DNA of 32,864 nucleotides, taken from contig LBTJ01000003.1 in assembly GCA_000990445.1 (NCBI GenBank), forward strand, positions 1 to 32,864. Direction: 5' to 3'. The position numbers and the translations under genes are program-made. Each line of letters starts with the position of its first letter. Position 1 is the first letter of the stretch. This DNA comes from Candidatus Roizmanbacteria bacterium GW2011_GWA2_37_7. GTDB lineage: Bacteria > Patescibacteriota > Microgenomatia > UBA1406 > GWC2-37-13. The notes beneath the pieces were generated by a model. It did no database searches, had not been told where the DNA came from, and saw only the letters and a program-made list of their open reading frames with translations. Positions 1-8,139 of the stretch are shown piece after piece.

Positions 1-39
1 TTGCAAGATATCCCACTGTTTATCTGATAATTTTCTCAT
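1..39 (-). CDS. Partial N-terminus, possibly an IS5-like transposase
   Basis: An ATG at 39 on the minus strand opens a frame that leaves the window after 13 codons (MRKLSDKQWDILQ). The pattern LSDxQWxIL resembles the N-terminus of IS5/DUF4096-type transposases, which usually begin with something like LTDxQWxxIEPLLP. That resemblance covers only a dozen residues, so the family call is a guess. A mobile element here would sit just downstream of the restriction operon. No terminal inverted repeat could be confirmed. Confidence 0.35.
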   Translation of the reverse strand, partial: MRKLSDKQWDILQ

Positions 40-206
40 ATACCTATCAGACTACTATTAGAAAGCGCTACTTGTCAAGGTTATGAAATGACTTCTAATT
101 CACTTTTTGTTTTTGACATATTATTTTTTTAATTCTAGCTCATTTGCACAAAGGAGCATTTGACAATAGCAAATAATAAATGATAATATACTATCAACAA
201 GTAAAT

Positions 207-254
207 CCTTACATGTGGGTTACCGGAATGGCGACTCGTAAATAGCATGTAAGG
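207..254. repeat. Inverted repeat downstream of the restriction operon
   Basis: CCTTACATG at 207-215 is matched exactly by CATGTAAGG at 246-254, with a 30-base loop; AAAT/TTTT flanks extend the pairing with one mismatch. It lies just beyond the stop of the last gene of the hsd operon. There is no clear T-run on the minus side, so a rho-independent terminator for that operon is not well supported; the plus side has TTTTGTTATT. It could also be an element end or an attachment-like site. The rest of 40-262 is AT-rich and shows no gene. Confidence 0.4.
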
Positions 255-262
255 TTTTGTTA

Positions 263-1801
263 TTAAAATAGACTATTTTCTTCAAAAATCTTCTCTTTGA
301 TTAAGTTGTAATAGTATTCGTCGTTTGATTCATATTTTCGAAATATTGACCAACTGATAAAGTCAGTTGCTTGCAGGCATTTTTCTTGATAGGATGTGCG
401 GATCTTTATTTCGATATTTAGTTTGTGATTTGCAAGACTTTGCTTTTTAAGATAGTTCGAAAAATTGAGATTTAAAAACTTATTTGTGTCCTTTCTTTCA
501 ACAATGAGCTGGATTTTTTCATCAATCGGAATTATCTTTTTTGTGCAGATACGATCAAGTAAAATATTTGTCACATAATTGTATAGCACGTTCTTTTCAC
601 TCCTTAAGTTCGTATATACTTTTGACTTGTTAAGATATATTGTCATTATCTTGATATCAAGCTTACTTATTTTTTCTAATAGTCTTTTTTTAGTTATTTG
701 ATTTTCGTGATAGGCGTGCAGTACGGCGCTGTATCGAAGAAATTTCTTTTTTAACCCCCGATGAACTGCTTTGACTGCTTTTTGGACGGCTTTTTTATCT
801 TCTACCATCTCCTTTTGTATGCAATGTTGTAAAAAGACCATTCCTAAATTCAGCATAAGTCTTGAGTTTAGTTCATCAGGTTTTTCTATCATCGGATGAG
901 CCATGCCTTTTGATTGCCTCTCTCTTGCAAACACAGATTCTATATTTTTGAAAATTTGTATTGAAAAAGAATCATTTGGAATTAAATTCTTTGTCTGAGC
1001 CTGCTTAATAAGCTCTGATATGTTTCCTTTGCCTGCATTTCCATTTACAAGAATTTGCAAAAAAGCTTGGATAGCAGAGACAGTATGGGTAATTGAGGCA
1101 CTATAGTCTTTGTGTGTATGTTTATTAAACGCTTCTGAGAAATGTTCGTTTACCTTTTCCCATTTCTTATCAGCAAGGAATTCTAATACAGGTTCGAAGA
1201 TGTTTTGGGTAATATGTTTTTCTTGTCTGGGAATAAATCCTTGCCTTGTTAAAACAAAATTTATTCCAAAGTCTCCAAAGACCTCATTAAGTCTTTCAGT
1301 AAATTTATCAAACTCTTCAAATCTCCATTCTTTAGTTCTAGTCGTGAAATCCTTGGCAGTCTCTTTTTCGTTCTTATAAGGCTCTTTATCAGCTCTTTCT
1401 AAGAGAATTGCTTTGCAATAAATTGAAAACATCTCCATCACAATATTTTCTTCTTGTTTCATAAAAATGGATAGAAAATCCTGACAAGCGGAGTTTAATG
1501 AAGTATTTTCAAGAAATGTAGGCGCATAGTTTTTTGCTTTATACATTTCGTTTATTGTCATAATTGTCCGATAAATTCTTTCCTCTTTTAGTTGTTCTTC
1601 GCCATAGCCTCCAAAAAACCTGTACGATTCACCGGATTTGTATTGTTCTCTTCTTTTATCCTTATCAAAGAAATACCAATCTAAATGTTGCCACATAGTT
1701 AATTTTTCATCATCATCGAGCTCATTCCAGCCACGTAAACCTAAATCTGGCTTGAGTTCTTTTTTTACTTCTGGTTTAGTATCACTCCAAAGTTTAAACA
1801 T
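263..1801 (-). CDS. HEPN/AbiJ-like protein with DUF3800-like C-terminus, third gene of hsd operon
   Basis: The 512-residue product is chosen from ATG at 1801, not the longer track ORF, because AGGAGGA lies 10 bases upstream and this start leaves one base after the hsdS stop. The N-terminal 180 residues are not recognised. Residues about 215-330 resemble the C-terminal region of STM4504/CBY_0614 and AbiJ-type abortive infection proteins, and contain R-x6-H (RQSKGMAH, about 295-302), matching the R-x4-6-H motif of HEPN ribonucleases. From about residue 352 the protein matches the later half of DUF3800 (RNase H-like fold), with LQATDFISW and a YESNDEYYY-like tail. The usual opening DESG strand of DUF3800 is absent and IVER replaces the usual IIDR, so that half may be non-catalytic. 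Its place directly after hsdS suggests an accessory antiphage effector. The domain assignments are by eye. Confidence 0.6.
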   Translation of the reverse strand: MFKLWSDTKPEVKKELKPDLGLRGWNELDDDEKLTMWQHLDWYFFDKDKRREQYKSGESYRFFGGYGEEQLKEERIYRTIMTINEMYKAKNYAPTFLENTSLNSACQDFLSIFMKQEENIVMEMFSIYCKAILLERADKEPYKNEKETAKDFTTRTKEWRFEEFDKFTERLNEVFGDFGINFVLTRQGFIPRQEKHITQNIFEPVLEFLADKKWEKVNEHFSEAFNKHTHKDYSASITHTVSAIQAFLQILVNGNAGKGNISELIKQAQTKNLIPNDSFSIQIFKNIESVFARERQSKGMAHPMIEKPDELNSRLMLNLGMVFLQHCIQKEMVEDKKAVQKAVKAVHRGLKKKFLRYSAVLHAYHENQITKKRLLEKISKLDIKIMTIYLNKSKVYTNLRSEKNVLYNYVTNILLDRICTKKIIPIDEKIQLIVERKDTNKFLNLNFSNYLKKQSLANHKLNIEIKIRTSYQEKCLQATDFISWSIFRKYESNDEYYYNLIKEKIFEENSLF

Positions 1802-1802
1802 A

Positions 1803-3065
1803 TTAATTAAGTCCTCCTGAAAACGCCTTAGATAATACCGATTGTCGAATAATCTCAGATTTTCTAACACCAATTTCCAAAGCTTTTGTTAACTGCTCCA
1901 TAGTGGTTAATTGGCTTTTAATATACTCAACAATTTTTACCTGATTCTCTAGTGAAGTATATGGGACTGGAATCAATCTTAAATTTCCCAAAGGAATAAA
2001 TTGTTGGGTTGTACCTCTAACCATATTGTTTGCCTTTAGTATTTGGTATAGACTGTTTGATTTTAGCCAATATAATAAATACTCAGAGTTTAAATATTTA
2101 GGATTGACCTTGAACAACCCAACATTTTTAATACTGAACTGACTCTCTTCCTCAATGAGGACAGCATTACCGATAGTTCCTATCATTCCATATAAAATAT
2201 CGCCTTTAGCTACCGATGATCTTTTTGATATTTCTTTGTGATCTTCTTTAGAGATATACTGAATCTTTGACATATCAAGCCCGTTTAAAGTCAAGTTTTT
2301 AGAAGTAACTAGTGGAATTCCCGAATCAACATACCTTGGTGTGTCATGTGTTCCATCTCTTACTGATTGACATATCTCATAAGCACTTACCCAGAGCATA
2401 TTATTAGGCAAGCCTGGGAGCTTTATACTTATGTTTGGCATTCTACGTGCAATATCTTGACCAGTTTTATGTATATGAAATTCTTTGATTTCAGCACTAA
2501 GCCTATCAATATTAACTTTGTTTTCGGCTCCTTTTTTTAAATAAGCATTACCAATAAATGAAAATTGAAATAGCCGAGATTTGCTTTCAGTTTCTTTTAG
2601 TACTGTTTTTGTAGTATCTAAGATGGAAAACAACTCTTCTAACTTGTCCACAATTTGCTTTTGCTCATCCAGTTCCGGAACTCCAACAATTTTTGCATAA
2701 GCATCGTTCCTGTTCAGGCCTGGGATAGCAGTGGATCGATCTAGTTGTCCTAACCGTAAATGTCCAAGTAAATGGTATGCAAATTTGAGATTAATATTCT
2801 CTGGAGGAATTACATAATAGGTAGTATCTATCGGCCAACAAGGCTCTGTAGATAAATGAACAGCACCAACAGTACCTTTACGGCCTACTATTAGGCATGG
2901 AACTTTAACTAGGCTTTCTGAATGTTTCCCGACAATTCCATTTGAACCATAAACATTTACGTCTCCTGAACTAGTTCTTTTGTGTTTGGGCATTCCTTTT
3001 CCGTACTCTAGCGTTAAAACTTCTCCTAGTTTTTTAGTTTGCCAATGTTTTGGAATAGTTGTCAT
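1803..3065 (-). CDS. hsdS: Type I restriction enzyme specificity subunit HsdS
   Basis: The 420-residue protein has the usual two target-recognition domains, each followed by a helical spacer. TRD1 starts at IPKHWQTKKLGEVL and ends near LDEQKQIVDKLEELF. TRD2 starts near GLPNNMLWVSAYEIC and ends near LENQVKIVEYIKSQL. Length and architecture are normal for the family. The track start at 3080 uses TTG; ATG at 3065 (MTTIPKHWQ) is preferred and lies 4 bases after the hsdR stop, so hsdR and hsdS form one transcript. HsdS normally docks two HsdM methylases onto DNA, but no hsdM is in this window. Confidence 0.92.
   Translation of the reverse strand: MTTIPKHWQTKKLGEVLTLEYGKGMPKHKRTSSGDVNVYGSNGIVGKHSESLVKVPCLIVGRKGTVGAVHLSTEPCWPIDTTYYVIPPENINLKFAYHLLGHLRLGQLDRSTAIPGLNRNDAYAKIVGVPELDEQKQIVDKLEELFSILDTTKTVLKETESKSRLFQFSFIGNAYLKKGAENKVNIDRLSAEIKEFHIHKTGQDIARRMPNISIKLPGLPNNMLWVSAYEICQSVRDGTHDTPRYVDSGIPLVTSKNLTLNGLDMSKIQYISKEDHKEISKRSSVAKGDILYGMIGTIGNAVLIEEESQFSIKNVGLFKVNPKYLNSEYLLYWLKSNSLYQILKANNMVRGTTQQFIPLGNLRLIPVPYTSLENQVKIVEYIKSQLTTMEQLTKALEIGVRKSEIIRQSVLSKAFSGGLN
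1812..1818 (-). promoter_or_regulatory. Strong Shine-Dalgarno deciding the start of the HEPN/DUF3800 gene
   Basis: AGGAGGA lies inside the last codons of hsdS (coding Ser-Gly-Gly) and 10 bases before ATG 1801. It is one of very few clear Shine-Dalgarno sequences in the window, and it argues against the upstream start in the ORF track. Confidence 0.7.
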
Positions 3066-3069
3066 GTTT

Positions 3070-5799
3070 TTATTCAGCAAACAAATATTGATTTAATTCT
3101 TGTACTATTGGCTGTAATTGAGTTCCAAATACTTGTTGAGCTTTTATATATCCCCCTCTATCACGCATTTTAGGGTCGAGTTGAAAAACTTCGACCAGAT
3201 CATCTTCCCTGCCCGCTGAAGCTTCAGCGGAGGTGGGAAATCCACCCTTCTCAGCCACGAAATCCTTAATCATTGTTAACCACTCCATCTGCTCTTCTGA
3301 AAAATCCATGCCTCCTTTATGTTGATCTTTAAGCCAAATTTGATATCGTTCCTCAACAGTTGTTGGGAATGGCTCAAGATCGTGCGATTTATCTACTGCA
3401 AATCTGACCAAAGAAACGATGTTTGTAAGCACCCTGTCAGGCTTGGCGTTTCTCACCTTGGCTTTATATAAATTTCGGTACGCATTCCAAAGCGTTTCAT
3501 TTTGAAAACTTACGTTCGCGTGTGTAAGTTGCTCTGCTAGATCCTGTATTTGCTGATAGGTAACTACCCGCTTTTTGTATGGCTTGCTGAAAAGAATTTG
3601 CAAAGCAGTTATTTCATCTTGATGTTTTTTGATGTAATCTTCAAAACTTTCAACCACCTGTGATGGCTGGACTGGCTCGGGCTTTCCTCCGGATAATGGT
3701 TGGTCGGGGGATAAATCGATAACAATTTCATTTTTCCTCTTAATATCTAAAAGCAACTGCCTAAAGTCTGGATTATCAAAATACTTGAGGACTTCTTTTT
3801 GTTGTACTTCTTTGGCTGGTATATCTGGATCAACCACATCGAGAATTTCGTTTGCTACTTGTTTGAGAGTAACTCCACCTGTCTTTTTTTCAATCTGCTG
3901 TTTGTCCTCTGGGGTTAAAGACCTCTCAAACTTAGACAATCTCCCTGCCAAAGAAACCAAACCGTCTTCATCAATTGTTCCCAGAGCCGCTTTTTCTAGT
4001 AAATCTTTAAATGATACAAATGGTTTTCTCTCTAGTGTGCGTGAGTCTGTTTTTACATTTTCGGTAACCCCAACCGCATCAAAAATAACAAAGCGGTTTT
4101 TATACTCTGCATCAGGTGTTACTGATTTTAAATCTGTTGTTGATATCGTCCTTGTTCCTCTCCCTTTCATTTGCTCAAAATAAACTCTGGATTTCACATC
4201 TCTCATAAATATTAAACACTCAAGGGGTTTTATATCTGTACCTGTTGAAATCATATCTACTGTCACTGCAATTCTGGGGAAGTACGAGTTTCGAAAACTT
4301 TGGATCAGATCATCAGTTTTCTCTCCTGATCGATAAGTAATCTTTTTACAAAACTCATTACCCTTACCAAATACTTCTCTGATAATATGCACTATCTCTT
4401 CGGCATGGTTGTCATCCTTAGCAAAGACTAATGTTTTTGGAATTGTTTCTCGATCAGGGAAAATATCAACCAACCAGTTTTTATATACTTTAATGACTGT
4501 GCGTATCTGGTCTGGAGTAACCACACTTCGGTCTAGCTCGTCTGGTTTGTAAGTTAAATCCTCCTCCAGCTCTTCCCAGCGCAACTGTCTAGTTTGTCTA
4601 TCCCTTACATCTATGGTTGTACCAGCCTTGATGGTATTACCTTCTTCTCCGATCTGCGTTTTAATGCGATAAACATCGTAACCCACATTGATTCCATCAG
4701 CTACCGCCCTTTCGTGGGGATATTCCATTACCAAATTTGAGTTGAAAAAACCAATTGTCTGTTTTGCTGGGGTAGCAGTAAGACCAATTAAGTGTGCATC
4801 AAAATATTCAAGTACCTGTCGCCATAGATTGTAAATCGACCTGTGACATTCGTCAGTGATGATGAAATCAAAATCCTCAATGGGCACATTTCCATTGTAT
4901 TCGACTACAACCTCACTATCGTAAGCAAAATCTGGCGGTTTTTGGAACAATGATTCCTCCTCCAACTCATCATCAATATCTTTTTTCCCAGAGAGAATTG
5001 AGTACATTCTTTGAATAGTGCCTACACAAACCTTGCTGACGGGGTCAATATTTGGACTTTGTAAGTGCTGTACGTTATAAAGCTCGGTAAATTTTCGGCC
5101 ATCATGAGGAACTACATATTGTTGAAACTCTTTGACAGCTTGTCTAGCTAGATTTCCTCGATCAACCAAAAACAACACTCTCTTTGCTTTGGCATATTTA
5201 AGAAGTCTATATACAAATGTGACTGCCGTGTAAGTCTTTCCGCTTCCAGTTGCCATCTGGATTAGAGCTCTTGGTTTATCCTTAGCAAAGGATTTCTCTA
5301 AATTTATAATAGCTTCAACCTGACATTCCCTTAATCCTTTTGTTTCTAATTCAGGAAGATTTTTTAGTCTAGCTCTGAGGGTCTTTTTATCTGAAACCCA
5401 TTCCTGTAATGTTTCAGGCCTATGAAATGCAAATAATCTGCGAGATCTTACATCCGGATCCCTCTCATCTCTGAAAAATGTTTCAGTGCCAGTGCTTTCG
5501 TAAGCAAAGGGCAAGTTATCATCAATTGTTGGAATATTTTCAGAAGCTCCAGTCATATATTTTCCTGACTGATCTGCTACACCGCTTAAAGTTGTTCCTC
5601 CTGGTTTAGCTTCAATAACTCCCACTGCTTTGCGAGCGACAAAAAGCATATAATCTGCCTCGCCATTATTTGTTGGAAACTCGCGAACAGCAACTCCCAG
5701 TGAAGCACCAAGGTTTAGTTGGCGCCTGTTTTGGACTACCCAACCCGCCTTAGTAAGTAATTCATCAATTTTTTTTCTAGCTTCATCTTCTGGTGTCAT
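3070..5799 (-). CDS. hsdR: Type I restriction enzyme endonuclease/translocase HsdR (EcoEI-like)
   Basis: The 909-residue product cuts and translocates DNA as part of a type I complex. The N-terminal nuclease core is seen as GEADYMLF then VGVIEAKPGG (residues about 46-66, D..ExK). The SF2 helicase follows: Walker A ATGSGKT near 181, DECH near 313, LTATPAKQ, and KGRGTRT near 543. The C-terminal EcoEI_R_C type domain begins near VESFEDYIKKHQDE (about 711). ATG at 5799 (MTPEDEARKK) is preferred over the track TTG three codons upstream. A 10-codon palindromic insert (PTSAEASAGR) lies near residue 855. It is first in the hsdR-hsdS-effector transcript. Confidence 0.93.
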   Translation of the reverse strand: MTPEDEARKKIDELLTKAGWVVQNRRQLNLGASLGVAVREFPTNNGEADYMLFVARKAVGVIEAKPGGTTLSGVADQSGKYMTGASENIPTIDDNLPFAYESTGTETFFRDERDPDVRSRRLFAFHRPETLQEWVSDKKTLRARLKNLPELETKGLRECQVEAIINLEKSFAKDKPRALIQMATGSGKTYTAVTFVYRLLKYAKAKRVLFLVDRGNLARQAVKEFQQYVVPHDGRKFTELYNVQHLQSPNIDPVSKVCVGTIQRMYSILSGKKDIDDELEEESLFQKPPDFAYDSEVVVEYNGNVPIEDFDFIITDECHRSIYNLWRQVLEYFDAHLIGLTATPAKQTIGFFNSNLVMEYPHERAVADGINVGYDVYRIKTQIGEEGNTIKAGTTIDVRDRQTRQLRWEELEEDLTYKPDELDRSVVTPDQIRTVIKVYKNWLVDIFPDRETIPKTLVFAKDDNHAEEIVHIIREVFGKGNEFCKKITYRSGEKTDDLIQSFRNSYFPRIAVTVDMISTGTDIKPLECLIFMRDVKSRVYFEQMKGRGTRTISTTDLKSVTPDAEYKNRFVIFDAVGVTENVKTDSRTLERKPFVSFKDLLEKAALGTIDEDGLVSLAGRLSKFERSLTPEDKQQIEKKTGGVTLKQVANEILDVVDPDIPAKEVQQKEVLKYFDNPDFRQLLLDIKRKNEIVIDLSPDQPLSGGKPEPVQPSQVVESFEDYIKKHQDEITALQILFSKPYKKRVVTYQQIQDLAEQLTHANVSFQNETLWNAYRNLYKAKVRNAKPDRVLTNIVSLVRFAVDKSHDLEPFPTTVEERYQIWLKDQHKGGMDFSEEQMEWLTMIKDFVAEKGGFPTSAEASAGREDDLVEVFQLDPKMRDRGGYIKAQQVFGTQLQPIVQELNQYLFAE
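3208..3237. repeat. In-frame palindromic insert within hsdR
   Basis: A 30-bp segment contains the perfect 18-bp palindrome CCGCTGAAGCTTCAGCGG, flanked by CCTGCC and AGGTGGG. It is exactly 10 codons and reads PTSAEASAGR on the hsdR strand. It falls in a weakly conserved part of the EcoEI_R_C-like domain and is more GC-rich than its surroundings. This resembles the in-frame Rickettsia palindromic elements in principle; no sequence relationship is claimed. Confidence 0.6.
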
Positions 5800-5906
5800 A
5801 TAAATCAATCTTTTCTAGAACAATTTTTGGTATATCTGCGAAATAGTATTCGTATTTCTAACTTTGAAAAAAACAAGGTAAAGTATTTTTACTCATCAAT
5901 GCCACT

Positions 5907-5935
5907 AGAATACAAAATAATTAGTTGACTATCAA
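5907..5935 (-). promoter_or_regulatory. Predicted promoter of the hsdR operon with overlapping inverted repeat
   Basis: On the minus strand TTGATA and TATTCT are separated by 17 bases, giving a start near 5900 and a leader of about 100 bases before ATG 5799. The -35 box is inside AGTTGATAGTCAACT, a 6-bp inverted repeat that could be an operator for a controller protein. Prediction from consensus only. Confidence 0.45.
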
Positions 5936-5985
5936 CTGTTATGAGAAGAGATAAATGATGATATCATCTCTGAAGAAATAGAGCG

Positions 5986-6000
5986 CCTGCCGCAGGCAGG
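5986..6000. repeat. GC-rich palindromic unit downstream of pnp
   Basis: CCTGCCGCAGGCAGG forms a 6-bp stem with a 3-base loop in the spacer between pnp and hsdR. Related CCTGCC/GGCAGG pieces are part of the hsdR insert and flank the tRNA near 24210 and 24304. No T-run follows on the pnp strand, so it looks like a REP-type repeat more than a terminator. The rest of the 5800-6027 spacer holds the hsdR promoter and AT-rich sequence. Confidence 0.45.
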
Positions 6001-6027
6001 TCGGAGAATGAAACCTTGATTAGAATT

Positions 6028-8139
6028 TTACCACCTCCGCCGTGAGTCATTCCTCGGACCACGACTGTCTCGACGATCAAAGCTTCTTCTTGGACGATCA
6101 TCTTGTCGAGGAGGGCGATCTTCGATCTGTATTGGAGTCCCATCAGGCATTTCAGTCATCTGAAGATTGATTCTTCCCATATTGTCAATCTCACGAACTT
6201 TGACTTTTACCTTATCTCCTACTTTTACAATTTCCTCCGGATCTTTCACAAATCCTGAACTCATTTTAGAAACATGTACCAGACCTTCTTTCCCCGGAAG
6301 AATCTCGACAAATGCTCCAAATGCCATGAGTCTCTTCACCTCACCGGTAAACTCTTCTCCCACCTCAATTTCTCGAGTCAAATTTTTGATCATATCAATA
6401 GCCAGTGCGACGTTGTTTCGGTCAATTCCAGCGATCGTCACTTTGCCATCATCATTAACATCAATATCAGTTTTTGTTTTTGCAATAATACTTCTGATCA
6501 TTTTACCGCCGGGTCCAATCACTGTCCCGATATCTTCTTGATCAAGTTGGATCTCTTCGATAGTTGGGGCAAACCGAGATACTTCCTTGCGTGGAGTCGA
6601 GATTGTCTTATTCATCGCCTCAAGAATTTTAAGGCGTGCATTTTGTGCACGTGTAAAAATTTCAGTAATCATTTCATCAGTCAACCCGGTATTTTTTACA
6701 TCAAGCTGAACTGCGGTCACTCCTTCTGAGGTTCCTGTTACTTTGAAATCCATCTCACCTGAGAAATCTTCGATTCCCATTATATCGGTCAAAATAACAT
6801 ACTCTTTGTCTGATCGCGACATCATACCCATCGCAATCCCCGCGACCGGTCGTTTTATCGGAACACCCGCATCCATAAGCGCAAGAGATGAGCCGCAAGT
6901 TGATGCCATTGATGTTGAGCCGTTTGATGTCAAAACTTCAGAAACAACTCTGATCGTGTAGGGAAATTCTTTTTCTGATGGCAGAACCGGAAGGATTGCT
7001 TTTTCGGCCAAAGCTCCATGCCCGATCTCACGGCGCGAGGTAAATCCGACTCGACCGGTTTCGCCAACTGAGTATGGCGGAAAATTATAGTGATGAATAT
7101 ATCGTTTTGCCTCTTGGCCCTCAGGACCTTCAATAAGCTGCTCAAGACTTGGCGCACCAAGCGTTGCAACAGAAAGTACTTGCGTATCACCTCGTGAAAA
7201 CATTCCGGTTCCGTGGGTTCGTGGCAGTATCGCAACCTGTGCAATTACTGCTCGAATTTCATCTAAACCCCGTCCATCAATGCGCTTTTTTGTATCAATG
7301 GTGTTGCTTCTGATCATCTCTTTGGTAAGATAATCTATAGCGTCGACTATCTGTTTTTTCTCAAATTCGATCTCTGATTGTTCTACAACTTTATCAACAA
7401 TTTCCCCGACAAACGATCCGTCATCAAATTCTTGTTCGACTTTATAATCGATAATTTTCTGAAGATCTGCTTTGAACTGACCTTTTAAAAGCTTTTTCAA
7501 TTTTTCATCGACCATTTCCTCAGAAACCGCTTCTTTTGGCTGGCCGATCTTTTCACGGATTGACTCAATAAAATCAATAATTTTTATATTCTGCTCTTTT
7601 GCAAGCCGTATCCCTTCTTGGATAGTTTGATTTGATAACTCTTCTGCCGCAGTTTCGAGCATTATGACTTTTTCTGTATTTGAAGTTACAAAAAGATCAA
7701 GAACAGAGTACTCATCTTCTTGCTGCGTTGGATTTATCACAAATGACTGTTCTCCATTCCCGTCGGCTTTAATACACCCGATGCGTGTTGCGGCAACTGG
7801 TCCATTCCATGGTGCAGGAGATACATGAAGGGCTGCAGAAACCGCATTAAGAGCAAGAATTTCCGGCGCATTCTCTTCATCAAGTGAAAGAAGCGTCACC
7901 ACAACCTGTACTTCACGGCGATAGGTTTTTGGAAAAAGGGGTCGGATTGATCGATCAATAATACGGCCTTTGAGGACCGCATCATCTGTTGGTCTTCCTT
8001 CACGTTTTACCCACCGTGAACCTTTGATAATTCCGCCTGCATACAGGCGCTCGATATACTCCACTTGAAGCGGGAAATAATCAATTTCTTTGTTCTCTTT
8101 TCCAAGAGTGACAGTAACCAGGACGCAGGTATCGCCCAT
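6028..8139 (-). CDS. pnp: Polynucleotide phosphorylase, N-terminally shortened
   Basis: PNPase degrades RNA 3' to 5' by phosphorolysis. Visible are both RNase PH cores, the catalytic block IEDFSGEMDFK (the Asp, Asp and Lys equivalent to E. coli D486, D492 and K494), a KH domain with IGPGGK, an S1 domain (GEEFTGEVKRLMAFGAFVEI) and a basic, disordered tail rich in RRDSR. The frame begins at MGDTCVLVTV, which aligns with E. coli residue about 35; the usual first ~35 residues (ETGxxARQA region) are missing. A TGA lies four codons upstream in frame, and no other frame upstream encodes the missing piece. The protein may lack the first strands of core 1, or the region has been altered by insertion. 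It follows rpsO, the classical order. Confidence 0.9.
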   Translation of the reverse strand: MGDTCVLVTVTLGKENKEIDYFPLQVEYIERLYAGGIIKGSRWVKREGRPTDDAVLKGRIIDRSIRPLFPKTYRREVQVVVTLLSLDEENAPEILALNAVSAALHVSPAPWNGPVAATRIGCIKADGNGEQSFVINPTQQEDEYSVLDLFVTSNTEKVIMLETAAEELSNQTIQEGIRLAKEQNIKIIDFIESIREKIGQPKEAVSEEMVDEKLKKLLKGQFKADLQKIIDYKVEQEFDDGSFVGEIVDKVVEQSEIEFEKKQIVDAIDYLTKEMIRSNTIDTKKRIDGRGLDEIRAVIAQVAILPRTHGTGMFSRGDTQVLSVATLGAPSLEQLIEGPEGQEAKRYIHHYNFPPYSVGETGRVGFTSRREIGHGALAEKAILPVLPSEKEFPYTIRVVSEVLTSNGSTSMASTCGSSLALMDAGVPIKRPVAGIAMGMMSRSDKEYVILTDIMGIEDFSGEMDFKVTGTSEGVTAVQLDVKNTGLTDEMITEIFTRAQNARLKILEAMNKTISTPRKEVSRFAPTIEEIQLDQEDIGTVIGPGGKMIRSIIAKTKTDIDVNDDGKVTIAGIDRNNVALAIDMIKNLTREIEVGEEFTGEVKRLMAFGAFVEILPGKEGLVHVSKMSSGFVKDPEEIVKVGDKVKVKVREIDNMGRINLQMTEMPDGTPIQIEDRPPRQDDRPRRSFDRRDSRGPRNDSRRRW

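Noticed and set aside
3785-4183. 132-residue plus-strand ORF inside hsdR
   Set aside because: It is antisense to the HsdR helicase region; serine- and cysteine-rich shadow text.
5986-6000. CCTGCCGCAGGCAGG as the pnp terminator
   Set aside because: No T-run follows on the minus strand, and related pieces occur at unrelated places, so it is better described as a repeat.
6274-6729. 151-residue plus-strand ORF inside pnp
   Set aside because: It is antisense to the conserved PNPase KH and core region and has no independent support.
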